From a virus, in the IMG/VR virus record IMGVR_UViG_3300046722_000050, positions 1 through 35,849 of that record: a stretch of 35,849 nt of DNA. One strand, 5' to 3'. Positions within the stretch are counted from its first letter, which is position 1, and every line of letters starts with the position of its first letter. Below, one piece after another: positions 1-6,853 of the stretch. The notes below the pieces were generated by a model. The model was not told the DNA's origin. It was given only the letters and a program-made list of their open reading frames with translations, and searched no databases. The translations under genes and the position numbers were made by a program.

Positions 1-64
1 GCTCATGGATGTGCAGCGCGATGGTATCGGCGACGTCGTTCTTGAACTTGTCCTCGGCGGTCAT
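1..64 (-). CDS. 5' end of an unknown gene, cut by the window edge
   Basis: The first 21 codons of a minus-strand gene are visible, starting MTAEDKFKNDVADTIALHIH, and the frame is open to the window edge. Its ATG overlaps the TGA of the upstream 77-residue gene in an ATGA, the same translational-coupling arrangement seen at many junctions here. The short N-terminus is acidic and amphipathic and gives no family hint. It is probably the next gene of the recombination/replication operon, but too little is visible to name it. Confidence 0.6.
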   Translation of the reverse strand, partial: MTAEDKFKNDVADTIALHIHE

Positions 65-294
65 CGGCACCTCCCTATCGTCCGCCAGATACGATCGAGC
101 CTCTCCGCGACTGTTTCTAAGACGCGTGCGAAGCGATCTGTCTCATCGTGGGTCATGCCACCGTTGAGCCAGTGGATGTAGTCTTCCATAGCCACCTTGT
201 TAGTGAAGGTGCGTAGGTAGGTAGTGTCAGCGCCCTCGCCGAACACACCTACCTCCCATTGCTGGTCGCCCAGCTGGCGCACAACACACGTCAT
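61..294 (-). CDS. Hypothetical 77-residue protein
   Basis: A small acidic protein starting MTCVVRQLGDQQWEV and ending IWRTIGRCR. I see no signal peptide, membrane segment or catalytic motif. The central part (about residues 25-50) looks like a short mixed alpha/beta domain and the C-terminal third is probably a helix. It is coupled on both sides: its ATG overlaps the stop of the ERF gene in an ATGA, and its own TGA overlaps the next ATG. The tight packing with ERF suggests co-expression with the recombination gene. The function is unknown. Confidence 0.7.
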   Translation of the reverse strand: MTCVVRQLGDQQWEVGVFGEGADTTYLRTFTNKVAMEDYIHWLNGGMTHDETDRFARVLETVAERLDRIWRTIGRCR

Positions 295-1535
295 TGGCCA
301 CCTTTCATCGCTGTAGCGGCCAGTTCCTCATGGGCGGTAACGAGCGCCGCATCGAGGATGAGGTCATCGTTGTTCCATCGGCCCTTGTATTTCTCAGGCA
401 CGTAGTTGTCTATCCACCATGTGAGGTCTTTGGCGCTCATCTTGCCTAGCTGTGCGCCTTTCTTTTTGCCGAAGTGGATAGCCACGCCACGCCACTCGCC
501 CACTTGGGCGTCCGCCAGTGTCTGATGCGCATCGCTGCCATCTATCGTCTTGCGCATCGCCCAGCCCTCAGGCACCGTCGCCGTCTTAGCCTTTGGGTCA
601 TCGAATGGCCCACGCTCCTGCTTACCGTTGCCGGACGCTATCTCGGCAGCGTCGGAGTCACTAGCGCCCGCGTCTGACGCTTTGAATGCTTTGAGCAGGC
701 GATCTTTCGACGACAGGACGCGCCTGATCACGCCAGCTGGGGCATTGGCCAGCTTCGCCAGATTGGGAGCGACTAACTTGCGCTCCTTGAGCATGGCTAA
801 CACGAAGCCCTCTGGTATTTTGTTCTCAGCTATCCACTTGCTTAGCTCTAACAGCCCGCTCACATCGCTCTCCGCTGTCTCAGATGTGACTACCTTGCCC
901 TTGGCCTTCTTAGCGGGTAGAGGCTCGGCCTCATACTCGCGGAAGCGACTGTGCTTCGCGGGTGGCGCGGTCGCCTTCTCTGCGTTGTCATCCTCGTCGC
1001 CAGTAAGGATGCCAAAGCCATTGCAGAACGCATAGCGCTTGGCAAAGGTGAGCGCCGATGCAAATCGCTGTGGCTCGTTCATGAACGCATCCTTGTCGAT
1101 GGGCACGCCGAATGAGGACGTTTCCGCGTGGCCCGCCTTGTGAGTGATGATGCAGATGGCCGACACGAAGCCCGCTTGCTCGATCTTAGGCGAGTCGGTC
1201 TTGTAGTTGAAGCCGTGTTCTTCGATGAGGTCCTTAGTCTGATTGACTATGCTCTCGATGGGCGCATAGCGGAATCGCTCTGTGCCGTCTCTGTTGCGGA
1301 CGATCTTGTCCTTCTTGATCACTGGGCACGCCCTCTGGAACGCGGCTAGTGACTTGTGGTATTCCTCTCTGGCCCACTCGGCCTTTAGCTCCCGCCTCAT
1401 GCTGAGTAGTTTCTCCATCGTCTCCACGGTGGAGTTCTTGTCGATAGCTCGCGCTATCAGCTGCTCCACGTTCTCACGTGGAACGAGCGCCATGTCGTTC
1501 TCGACTGTGCGTTTGACTGCTTTTGGTTTTGTCAT
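291..1535 (-). CDS. erf: ERF-family single-strand annealing protein
   Basis: A 414-residue protein of the ERF (essential recombination function) superfamily, which anneals complementary single DNA strands in phage recombination and circularisation. The ERF core is at about residues 45-190: a basic helix rich in Arg/Lys, then a beta-rich stretch with RFRYAPIESIVNQT, then the hallmark helix QRFASALTFAKRYAFCNGFG followed by an acidic GDEDDNAE. The remainder is a long, low-complexity, Lys/Ala-rich linker and a C-terminal segment (about 325-400) resembling the small C-terminal domain attached to some phage ERF and RecT proteins. It is longer than typical ERF proteins (about 200 residues) because of this tail. 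It lies between the small HTH-like gene and the 77-residue gene. No exonuclease partner is visible in the window. Confidence 0.85.
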   Translation of the reverse strand: MTKPKAVKRTVENDMALVPRENVEQLIARAIDKNSTVETMEKLLSMRRELKAEWAREEYHKSLAAFQRACPVIKKDKIVRNRDGTERFRYAPIESIVNQTKDLIEEHGFNYKTDSPKIEQAGFVSAICIITHKAGHAETSSFGVPIDKDAFMNEPQRFASALTFAKRYAFCNGFGILTGDEDDNAEKATAPPAKHSRFREYEAEPLPAKKAKGKVVTSETAESDVSGLLELSKWIAENKIPEGFVLAMLKERKLVAPNLAKLANAPAGVIRRVLSSKDRLLKAFKASDAGASDSDAAEIASGNGKQERGPFDDPKAKTATVPEGWAMRKTIDGSDAHQTLADAQVGEWRGVAIHFGKKKGAQLGKMSAKDLTWWIDNYVPEKYKGRWNNDDLILDAALVTAHEELAATAMKGGQ

Positions 1536-1573
1536 ATGGTTGTTATCCGTCGTTTGCTATGTTGCTTGTTATG

Positions 1574-1607
1574 AGGCGCACAGGGTTATTCTTGTGCGCC
1601 TTCTTTT
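1574..1607 (+). terminator. Rho-independent terminator-like hairpin facing the + strand
   Basis: A perfect 9-bp stem (AGGCGCACA with TGTGCGCCT, 10-nt loop) is followed on the + strand by TCTTTTG. Read on the minus strand, the sense strand of all genes here, the stem is not followed by a U-run. As a terminator it would therefore stop antisense transcription, or it may act as a leader hairpin about 40 bases before the ERF start codon. Confidence 0.5.
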
Positions 1608-1621
1608 GTCCATAGGGGAAC

Positions 1622-1651
1622 GCCAACTATCCTGAAATCAAGTTAGTTGGC
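1622..1651. repeat. Palindrome P1 (intergenic inverted repeat family)
   Basis: Two 14-nt arms, GCCAACTATCCTGA and TCAAGTTAGTTGGC, flank an AA centre, with two mismatches. The TAA stop codon of the upstream 82-residue gene lies inside one arm (GCC AAC TAA = Ala-Asn-stop). It is one of six copies of the same palindrome in this window, all in or at the edge of intergenic gaps. It could be an operator for a dimeric repressor or an RNA hairpin acting at the 3' end of the upstream message. Confidence 0.75.
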
Positions 1652-1891
1652 CGCTGCTGGCTCCTGTGTTGGGAATAGCGCCTTCAAGTCCGACAGTCGG
1701 ACGTAGTAGCGGCTATACTTGCCCGCTGGCGTGCGCCTAGCGAACACTCTGCCCTCAGCCACGGCCTGCCGGATGCTAGTATGGGGCATCCACGCCGTTA
1801 GCGGGTCGGCCCTTAGGCGTCTTAGCGCTTCCGCCAGCTGTATCAGTGGCTCGTCGCTGTCGCCCTCGGGTGGTAGCTGTGTCTTTTTCAT
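1643..1891 (-). CDS. Small putative helix-turn-helix DNA-binding protein
   Basis: An 82-residue protein with ADPLTAWMPHTSIRQAVAEGRVFARRTPAGKYSRYYVRLSDLKALF. This looks like the short winged helix of excisionase/MerR-type proteins: a recognition helix, a basic beta-hairpin, and a final helix (LSDLKALF). The start is supported by GAAAGGAAACC just upstream of the ATG. The start lies inside the end of the upstream reading frame (1776-2171), a long overlap of 116 bp. The stop codon is embedded in palindrome P1. The assignment is by pattern only; it could be a regulator of the left operon. Confidence 0.6.
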   Translation of the reverse strand: MKKTQLPPEGDSDEPLIQLAEALRRLRADPLTAWMPHTSIRQAVAEGRVFARRTPAGKYSRYYVRLSDLKALFPTQEPAAAN

Positions 1892-2171
1892 TGGTTTCCT
1901 TTCGTGTTATGGGAGGTGCTATGTGGTATTTGTAGATGAGGCCACCTCTGAGCCTCATGCCGTTCAGATAGACGTGGCGCTGGTCGATCTCGCTAAGACC
2001 TGCCAGTAGCGCATCCATCTCGGCTCGCTTCTTGGGGTTGGCATGGAGCGCGGCCCATTGCTCTGCGCGATGGCGTAGCTCCGCTGCATGGTCGCGCTGG
2101 GGTGGCGCGGGTGGTGGTTTCGCCATGGACTTGCCATGGCCCGTTGCTGGTGCTGCTTGCTTTTTGGGCAT
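1776..2171 (-). CDS. Hypothetical basic protein, 131 residues, overlapping the next gene
   Basis: It starts MPKKQAAPATGHGKSMAKPPPAPPQRDHAAELRHRAE in short form: a basic, Pro/Ala-rich N-terminus, then a convincing amphipathic segment AAELRHRAEQWAALHANPKK and MDALLAGLSEIDQRHVYL. The last 39 codons run through the next gene in another frame and are Thr/Arg/Gly-rich without order, so the functional part is probably residues 1-92. Either this is a true long overlap or a downstream frameshift has extended the frame. The function is unknown; the helical core recalls small phage proteins beside helicases. Confidence 0.5.
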   Translation of the reverse strand: MPKKQAAPATGHGKSMAKPPPAPPQRDHAAELRHRAEQWAALHANPKKRAEMDALLAGLSEIDQRHVYLNGMRLRGGLIYKYHIAPPITRKETNEKDTATTRGRQRRATDTAGGSAKTPKGRPANGVDAPY

Positions 2172-2305
2172 AAAACGTGATTTGACTGCGGGCAGAAGTG
2201 GCCCGCGCTGCCCCGACGATTGCCGCTACGTGCCGTTTGGGAGCAATCCTTAGTCAAGGGGCAGGAACGGTGTCAGGACGCGTTCTGCGGCATCCTCGGC
2301 ACTTT
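2170..2305 (-). repeat. Dispersed repeat, copy A (about 135 bp)
   Basis: In minus orientation this element reads GCCGAGGATGCCGCAGAACG ... GCGTCCTGAC ... CCCCTTGACTAAGG ... GCGGCAATCGTCGGGGCAG ... ending near ACGTTTTATGCCC. The same blocks occur in the same order in copy B (29419-29550, opposite strand) and, more divergent, in copies C, D and E. The ends form a long-range inverted repeat (GAGGAT with ATC[C/G]TC). It fills the gap between the helicase/Cys-rich gene pair and the 131-residue gene. Confidence 0.7.
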
Positions 2306-2464
2306 ACGGTGGTTTTTAGTATGGCGTGGCCTGTAGGTAGGATCGATCAGCGCCAGCGCCCGCCTCGCGTGACATGGCCCGCATAGGCAGACCGTCCCGC
2401 AATTAGATCGCTGGCATGGCTGATCGCCCGCCCATCGCAGACCATCGCGAATGTGTCTGCTCAT
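2273..2464 (-). CDS. Small Cys-rich protein, 63 residues
   Basis: The ATG overlaps the TGA of the SNF2-like helicase gene in an ATGA, which favours a real coupled gene. The protein has a cluster C17, C22, C26, C28, C31, H32 in PCQRSNCGTVCLCGPCH, able to hold a zinc ion. The C-terminal basic half (RPRHTKNHRKVPRMPQN) is encoded inside repeat copy A, so the present C-terminus may have been created by arrival of the repeat. The function is unknown; it may be a helicase accessory or a relic. Confidence 0.5.
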   Translation of the reverse strand: MSRHIRDGLRWAGDQPCQRSNCGTVCLCGPCHARRALALIDPTYRPRHTKNHRKVPRMPQNAS

Positions 2465-4170
2465 ACCGCTAAGTCGCCATCGTTCAATGTGGCGATGTTA
2501 CGTAGCTTGCGCCTGACCTGTGCGCAGGCCCGCTCCTCTACCGTGTCAGCGGCAAAGACGATCTTCTGCACACTGGGCGCACCGCCCGCCCTATGGACGC
2601 GGCCCAGCGCCTGCTTCAAGTCGATGGCGCTGTAGGTGGGACTGATGATGGCCATACGCGGTCGCCCACTGGCCTTGCCCTGTAGGCTAACGCCAGTGCC
2701 GCCCGCCTTGATGTTACACACGATGAACATGATCTCGTCATCGTTGAACATATCTATGAGGCGTTGGCGGTCCTCCAGTCTATCAGCGCCAGTGATCGTG
2801 TTATGAGCTAGGCGCTCTCGACTACGCTTTATGAGGCGCTTGCTCACCGCCTGTATGCTCGCATCGAAGTTGAGGAACAAGGCCACGCTCATGCCTTCAT
2901 CTACGGCGTCGATGGCCATGTCCACCATCATAGGCACTTTGAGCAATTCGGCCCGCTGCCTAGCTCGTAGTATCTGAGTCAGCACGTTAGCGCCCACGTC
3001 CCTAGCCTCGGTCGCCTCTAACTCGGCGATCTCGCGCCTCATCTCGGCATAGACCGCCTGTATCTCGCGGGTCTCCTTCTCACCCATGTCGTATGGCTCA
3101 GGCTGCACCTGAGTGGCTGGGAAACGGTTGCCTAGGTCAGCTATGCGTATCCTGTTACCACGATGAGGGAAGATGGCGCGGTGTATGTCAGCGAGCACCT
3201 TGCGCCCGCCCACGAACACATAGCCCCACTTGCCCTGCTTGACGCCATGATCCTGCATCCAGCCGAAGAAATGCTCAGCCTTCGATATGAGGCCAGTGAG
3301 CAGCGCCACGAACTTCATCTGCATCGGGTTGTCAGCCGCTGTAGCTGAGCCAGCCAGCACGTGGTAGCCCTGCTTGATGGCGTTGATTCCCATTAGGCAG
3401 TTCCATGTCTTGAAGTCTTTCATCTTGTGGCAGTCATCGAACACGATGAGCCACTCCTCAGGGTCAAGCCGCGTCTCGTCCCACACGAAACGTTTGCGGC
3501 GTTTCTCATTGCCGAATCGATCTACCACACGCTCATTGAACGCATAGGCGAACTCGGTGTTACCCGTTCTCAGCGCCTCATAGTTAATCACGATGGCTTC
3601 CACGCCGAACAGCTTAGCTATGCGATACCACGGATGGATGACGCTCTTAGGGCACACGACGAATATCTTGCGGCCTAGCACCTTGGCTACGCCACATGAC
3701 ACAGGCGTTTTGCCCACGCCAGTATCGCTCGCATCCAGCCCGCCACGCCACTCGTAGATGGCCAGCGCCAGTATCCGGATTGACGGTAGCTGGTAGCGGT
3801 AATCGAGTCCCGTCTCAGCCTCGATGCTGTCGTAAACGCGCTCTACCTCCTCGTAGCGTGCTTGCAGCGTCGCGGGTAGCTCAACGTCCACGGCCTCAGG
3901 TGCGGCACTATCTCGGGCATCCTCGGCGGTCGCGCCGTTGACCTCCATGCCAGTGCCATCGGGCCTCAGCCACTCGCTTAGCTGCCAGTCATCCTTCCAT
4001 CGTCGGAGCGAGTAGCCTTGCGCCTTCAGATCGCCAGTGGCCCACGCTATCCAGAATGGATGGTTGCGGTCAGCGGGCGGTGTGCAGTTGCGGACTAGTC
4101 GCGGCCCGACCTTAGTCTCGACGAGCTTGGGTGGTTCCCATGGAAGCTCATCTATGTTGAAGTTACTCAT
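2461..4170 (-). CDS. SNF2/superfamily 2 DNA helicase-translocase
   Basis: A 569-residue SF2 ATPase of the phage SNF2-like type, expected to translocate on DNA in replication, recombination or remodelling. Visible motifs: Walker A DTGVGKT (about 149-155), motif II DDCH (245-248) in place of DEAH/DExH, motif III GSAT (about 274-277), motif V AGGTGVSLQG and motif VI QALGRVHRAGG in the C-terminal lobe. The second Asp and Cys in motif II are unusual but Asp-x-x-His is kept. An N-terminal region of about 120 residues precedes the core. The start follows GAGAGGAAAAC. Upstream lies the Cys-cluster gene; downstream, a small Cys-rich gene overlaps its stop codon. The organisation with ERF suggests a replication/recombination block. 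Confidence 0.85.
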   Translation of the reverse strand: MSNFNIDELPWEPPKLVETKVGPRLVRNCTPPADRNHPFWIAWATGDLKAQGYSLRRWKDDWQLSEWLRPDGTGMEVNGATAEDARDSAAPEAVDVELPATLQARYEEVERVYDSIEAETGLDYRYQLPSIRILALAIYEWRGGLDASDTGVGKTPVSCGVAKVLGRKIFVVCPKSVIHPWYRIAKLFGVEAIVINYEALRTGNTEFAYAFNERVVDRFGNEKRRKRFVWDETRLDPEEWLIVFDDCHKMKDFKTWNCLMGINAIKQGYHVLAGSATAADNPMQMKFVALLTGLISKAEHFFGWMQDHGVKQGKWGYVFVGGRKVLADIHRAIFPHRGNRIRIADLGNRFPATQVQPEPYDMGEKETREIQAVYAEMRREIAELEATEARDVGANVLTQILRARQRAELLKVPMMVDMAIDAVDEGMSVALFLNFDASIQAVSKRLIKRSRERLAHNTITGADRLEDRQRLIDMFNDDEIMFIVCNIKAGGTGVSLQGKASGRPRMAIISPTYSAIDLKQALGRVHRAGGAPSVQKIVFAADTVEERACAQVRRKLRNIATLNDGDLAV

Positions 4171-4187
4171 AATGCTTGTTTTCCTCT

Positions 4188-4625
4188 CTAATACTCGATG
4201 GGCCTATAGCTTGTCGCATAGTCCAATTCGTTTCTCAATGCTTGATACGATGGCTGCGCGCATTCATTCACTAGCCATAGCGAACGGGGCATAGCCCTCT
4301 CGCGGCTCATGTGAACGTCGAAGTGGGAGCAGCCGAATGGCGCGACTGGATGCACCTTGCAGCGATCATCGTCGCCTAGGAACACGCACCGTCCACGCCT
4401 CATCTTAGGCGTGATGCTTCCCACTCTAACCGTCTTACCATCTACTCTCACTAGCGCTCCCGGACTGGCGCAGAAGTGCCGCTTGGCGTCCTCCACGCTC
4501 TCGCCTAGGTGCGCCGCTATGCGCTCCAAGTCACCGCCCGCTATCGGGCCTGCCTGTCGCTTGCAGCACTTGACGCACTCGCTACAGGCGCATGTGGTGC
4601 GCTTGAATTCATCGGGTGCGCTCAT
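4188..4625 (-). CDS. CxxCxxCC-type (YkgJ-like) cysteine-cluster protein
   Basis: A 145-residue protein with C-x-C-x2-C-x2-CC near the N-terminus (CACSECVKCC) and a second group GRCVFLGDDDRCKVHPVAPFGCSHF. This is the pattern of the putative Fe/Zn-chelating CxxCxxCC family (YkgJ type). That family is widespread and biochemically poorly defined; it probably binds a metal or Fe-S centre. Here it sits between the helicase and a small zinc-ribbon gene, with the next upstream stop overlapping its start in an ATGA. The role in the phage is unknown. Confidence 0.75.
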   Translation of the reverse strand: MSAPDEFKRTTCACSECVKCCKRQAGPIAGGDLERIAAHLGESVEDAKRHFCASPGALVRVDGKTVRVGSITPKMRRGRCVFLGDDDRCKVHPVAPFGCSHFDVHMSRERAMPRSLWLVNECAQPSYQALRNELDYATSYRPIEY

Positions 4626-4816
4626 GGCTCACCTACCTTCAGCGCCAGTTGGACTAACTGCTCACAGTCGCGGCATCGTTTCCGCTTAGGCAAGCCTGCG
4701 CTTTTCTTAGCGAACTCGAAGTGGCCGCACTCCATGATGTGCTTGTATGAGCCTTCATTGGGGCGGTTGTATCGCGTCGTCATCCACTCGCGCTTGACTA
4801 CCTTGCGGAAGATCAT
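4622..4816 (-). CDS. Small zinc-ribbon-like protein, 64 residues
   Basis: I take the start at MIFRKVVKREWM because its ATG overlaps the TGA of the upstream gene in an ATGA; a longer version starting 11 codons earlier would overlap that gene by 37 bp. The protein has MECGHFEF ... RCRDCEQ, that is C-x-H and C-x2-C, a minimal zinc ribbon. It ends in an ATGA overlap with the Cys-cluster gene. Small proteins of this kind are common in phage early regions; no specific function can be given. Confidence 0.7.
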   Translation of the reverse strand: MIFRKVVKREWMTTRYNRPNEGSYKHIMECGHFEFAKKSAGLPKRKRCRDCEQLVQLALKVGEP

Positions 4817-5100
4817 GGCTGCTCTGTCTTTCCCATGAGGCGCTTCCATAGGAAGTCGGCCACGTCTTTTGGATCGAAGTCTGACTTGCGGCTCACACAG
4901 AAGCCACTGGCGTAGCGGCTGGTTTGCCAGTCCCAGTGTTCGCTCCTAATGAGGACTGTGCGGACGCCACCCAACTCCATGATGGTGAACGTGCCGAAGC
5001 CATCGTAGTCCACTGACGCCTCAGTTTCCCATACTTCCCATGTCGTTACATTCGGGCCGCTCATGCCGCCCTCTGCTATTGCTATGTTGATTGTGCTCAT
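4813..5100 (-). CDS. Hypothetical 95-residue protein
   Basis: It starts MSTINIAIAEGGMSGPNV and has a beta-rich central part (TWEVWETEASVDYDGFGTFTIMELGG) and a helical end (DPKDVADFLWKRLMG). No catalytic motif is visible. It is the first gene after the 229-bp gap that holds palindrome P2 and the tRNA-like element; P2 and its adjoining GCCTCA hairpin lie just upstream of the start codon and could control it. The function is unknown. Confidence 0.65.
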   Translation of the reverse strand: MSTINIAIAEGGMSGPNVTTWEVWETEASVDYDGFGTFTIMELGGVRTVLIRSEHWDWQTSRYASGFCVSRKSDFDPKDVADFLWKRLMGKTEQP

Positions 5101-5143
5101 ATTTGCTCGTCGTTTCTAAGTGCCTCAGGATGAGGCGTTGCCC

Positions 5144-5169
5144 CAACTATCCTGAATTCAAGATAGTTG
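5144..5169. repeat. Palindrome P2
   Basis: CAACTATCCTGAA and TTCAAGATAGTTG form 13-nt arms around a GAATTC centre with one mismatch. A second small hairpin, GCCTCAGGATGAGGC (5122-5136), lies next to it, and the pair is repeated at 34190-34240 in reverse orientation. It is about 45 bases upstream of the 95-residue gene and about 20 bases 3' of the tRNA-like element. Confidence 0.8.
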
Positions 5170-5189
5170 AGAGATTTACCATCGAAAAA

Positions 5190-5265
5190 TGGAGTGCGCG
5201 GTCGGCGTTTACCCGACATCTGCGGCTCGCTGGCCGCTCATTCTAAAACCTTGAACTACGCGCAC
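5190..5265 (-). ncRNA. tRNA-like element with encoded CCA
   Basis: Read on the minus strand, 76 nt fold as a complete cloverleaf: acceptor GTGCGCG/CGCGCAC (7 bp, perfect), TA at positions 8-9, D stem GTTC/GAAT with loop AAGGTTTTA (contains GG), anticodon-arm stem GCGGC/GCCGC (5 bp), 4-nt variable region, T stem GTCGG/CCGAC with 7-nt loop GTAAACG, then T-CCA. The length, stem lengths and terminal CCA match a tRNA. The anticodon loop has only six bases (CAGCGA, no U33) and the T loop lacks TTC. It is therefore either a decayed tRNA or a tRNA mimic; I would not assign an amino acid. Confidence 0.55.
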
Positions 5266-5328
5266 AAGATGGGCAACCACTACGCAGGTTACCCAGTCGC
5301 GCACCGCGTTAGGTGAGACGCTACGCGG

Positions 5329-6117
5329 TTACTTGTTCTCTGGCTTCAATTCCTCGATGAGGAAGCCATAGATGACCTGCCTCACCTGTCGGCGCTGCTG
5401 TGGAGCGAACGCCTTCATGAACCTGTCCCACTTCTCGAGCACCTTGTCCTCGAATGACTTCTCAGCCTTCGCCTTCTTAGGCTTCGATGGTGCGCTCGCT
5501 GCGGCCTGCTTGAGCGATTTCTTCTTCTCGATGACCGCACCTAGTTGGCCCGCCTTAGCCGCCTTGACCGCCTGCTCCGCCTTGTGAGTGCTCACCTCAG
5601 CCTCCTTGGCTATGTGAGCGGCCACAGAGCCTTTCTTCCCATCGGCGCTAGGTGCGCCGAAACTGCCCTTCTTAGCCATGCGATCTTTGGCCTCGGCTTC
5701 CAGCTGTGGGAGCCTGATCTTCGCGACGAGAGCGACGCGCTGGTCGTCATTCAGATGGCGTCTGAATATGTTACGACTGAGAATCACCTGTGGTATCTCG
5801 TCGTCAGTGCCTTTGAATACTTCCATCGGCACCTGCTTGGCGTCAGTTAGGTCTAAGCCCAACTCCATCGCGATCATGTATCGGTTTCGGCCGTCGATGA
5901 TCGTGTCCTTAGCCTTGTTGACTAGGATGGGAACGCTAATCCCATGGGCCTCGATGTCGCCCTTCAATTCCCGCATTAGCTTGGCGGGTATGGTCGGGAA
6001 CATCTTCGCTATAGGGTGAATCTCCATCGCACTCGCGGTGGTCTTGCCCTCTTTTGCTGCCTGCTTGATAGCTGCCGCTCCAGCGGCCAGCTTATCTTTA
6101 TCTGCTTTGGTTGCCAT
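5329..6117 (-). CDS. ParB-like N-terminal domain protein (second ParB of the window)
   Basis: A 262-residue protein. Residues about 30-130 form a ParB/Srx-type domain: IHPIAKMFPTIPAKLMRELKGDIEAHG (split here as IHPIAKMFP and ELKGDIEAHG), PILVNKAKDTIIDGRNRYMIAMELG with the D-G-R-N-R box, then IPQVILSRNIFRRHLNDDQR, typical of phage ParB-like proteins. The C-terminal half is Lys/Ala-rich with a helix-turn-helix-like stretch (AHIAKEAEVSTHKAEQAVKAAKAG) and a final helical domain. Such proteins may bind DNA or hydrolyse nucleotides; a partition role needs a ParA partner, which is absent. The start follows GGAGGTAGCC. Confidence 0.8.
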   Translation of the reverse strand: MATKADKDKLAAGAAAIKQAAKEGKTTASAMEIHPIAKMFPTIPAKLMRELKGDIEAHGISVPILVNKAKDTIIDGRNRYMIAMELGLDLTDAKQVPMEVFKGTDDEIPQVILSRNIFRRHLNDDQRVALVAKIRLPQLEAEAKDRMAKKGSFGAPSADGKKGSVAAHIAKEAEVSTHKAEQAVKAAKAGQLGAVIEKKKSLKQAAASAPSKPKKAKAEKSFEDKVLEKWDRFMKAFAPQQRRQVRQVIYGFLIEELKPENK

Positions 6118-6133
6118 GTGGCTACCTCCTATG

Positions 6134-6298
6134 TTACTTAGTCCCTTCCGATGAAGGTGCGGCCTTGGGACTAGGCGACCGCATCTGAAATTGTTTGAAG
6201 CCGCATCTGATACACTCGCGGCCCGCGTTAGTGTCAGCGATGGTAAGCCAGCGCCACTTGTGGCCTAGCCACCGACATAGCCAGTTACTCCTTTTCAT
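6134..6298 (-). CDS. Small zinc-finger protein, DUF1660-like
   Basis: A 54-residue protein starting MKRSNWLCRWLGHKWRW; I prefer this ATG to one 16 codons upstream because it follows AAAAGGAG and overlaps the upstream gene by only 14 bp. C-x4-GHKW ... GRECIRCGF resembles the small prophage zinc-binding family DUF1660 (C-x(n)-GH-x-W and C-x2-CG). The tail is Ser/Pro-rich. It is probably a zinc-stabilised micro-protein of unknown target. Confidence 0.65.
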   Translation of the reverse strand: MKRSNWLCRWLGHKWRWLTIADTNAGRECIRCGFKQFQMRSPSPKAAPSSEGTK

Positions 6299-6542
6299 AT
6301 AGGTCTTGGAGTGTATCGAATAACGTGATCTCCTTGAGACACGCATCGAGGATTAGAGCGTTGACTCGCGCTGTCATAGTCGCCATGACAGGTGGCGGGT
6401 GAAATTTGTCCATCCACGCCACTACGCGGTTAGGGCCGATGCCGCCCTTAGCCATCGCCAGTGTGATGCGTGCGGCCAGCTGGGCGCTTGTGCTCGCTAT
6501 CGTCTCGACGAGTAGGTTGAGCCGTGCTTCCTCGTCGCTCAT
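6285..6542 (-). CDS. Hypothetical 85-residue helical protein
   Basis: The start MSDEEARLNLLVETIAS is chosen because the ATG overlaps the stop of the upstream gene (ATGA). The sequence is almost all helix (LVETIASTSAQLAARITLAMAKGG and TARVNALILDACLKEITLFD in two stretches) with a loop containing KFHPPPVM. There are no cysteines beyond one and no catalytic motif. It belongs to a string of coupled small genes; the function is unknown. Confidence 0.65.
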   Translation of the reverse strand: MSDEEARLNLLVETIASTSAQLAARITLAMAKGGIGPNRVVAWMDKFHPPPVMATMTARVNALILDACLKEITLFDTLQDLYEKE

Positions 6543-6769
6543 GGTCGCCACTCCTTGGGCAGCTTGGCTACGAGCGTGTCGCGGAGCAGCCAGAGCGCCC
6601 TGTAGATGACGTTTGTATTCATCCGCTTGGATGGTGGTAGCTGGTCGAGCTCGCGGTCTATCTCGGCAATCGTCGCTCGGTCTTGACCTATCCTCCGCTC
6701 CTTCGCTGTGGGCTTATATGGCCTGCCCTCAATAGGCCGTTCTTGATGGTCGGGTTCTACGTGACTCAT
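6539..6769 (-). CDS. Hypothetical 76-residue protein
   Basis: A polar, basic N-terminus (MSHVEPDHQERPIEGRPYKP) followed by helical segments (RATIAEIDRELDQLPPSKRM, VIYRALWLLRDTLVAKL). It is probably a small helical DNA- or protein-binding factor, but the family is not recognised. It is the first gene after a short spacer with a hairpin and starts after GAAAGGACAC. Confidence 0.65.
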   Translation of the reverse strand: MSHVEPDHQERPIEGRPYKPTAKERRIGQDRATIAEIDRELDQLPPSKRMNTNVIYRALWLLRDTLVAKLPKEWRP

Positions 6770-6807
6770 AGTGTGTCCTTTCGTTGTGTGTATGTCTGCC
6801 TGACGCC

Positions 6808-6825
6808 CACCATGCCTTCATGGTG
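6808..6825. promoter_or_regulatory. Spacer hairpin CACCATG/CATGGTG
   Basis: A perfect 7-bp stem with CCTT loop lies in the 84-bp gap between the methyltransferase-like gene and the 76-residue gene. The surrounding CCTTCATGG(T) sequence recurs in the spacers at 10545-10561 and 11449-11460, which suggests a shared small RNA structure ahead of genes in this cluster. Confidence 0.45.
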
Positions 6826-6853
6826 AGCGGGTAGGGAGACACCTCTATCTTAC

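Noticed and set aside
5190-5265. A functional elongator tRNA
   Set aside because: The six-base anticodon loop without U33 and the T loop without TTC make decoding unlikely; I call it tRNA-like only.
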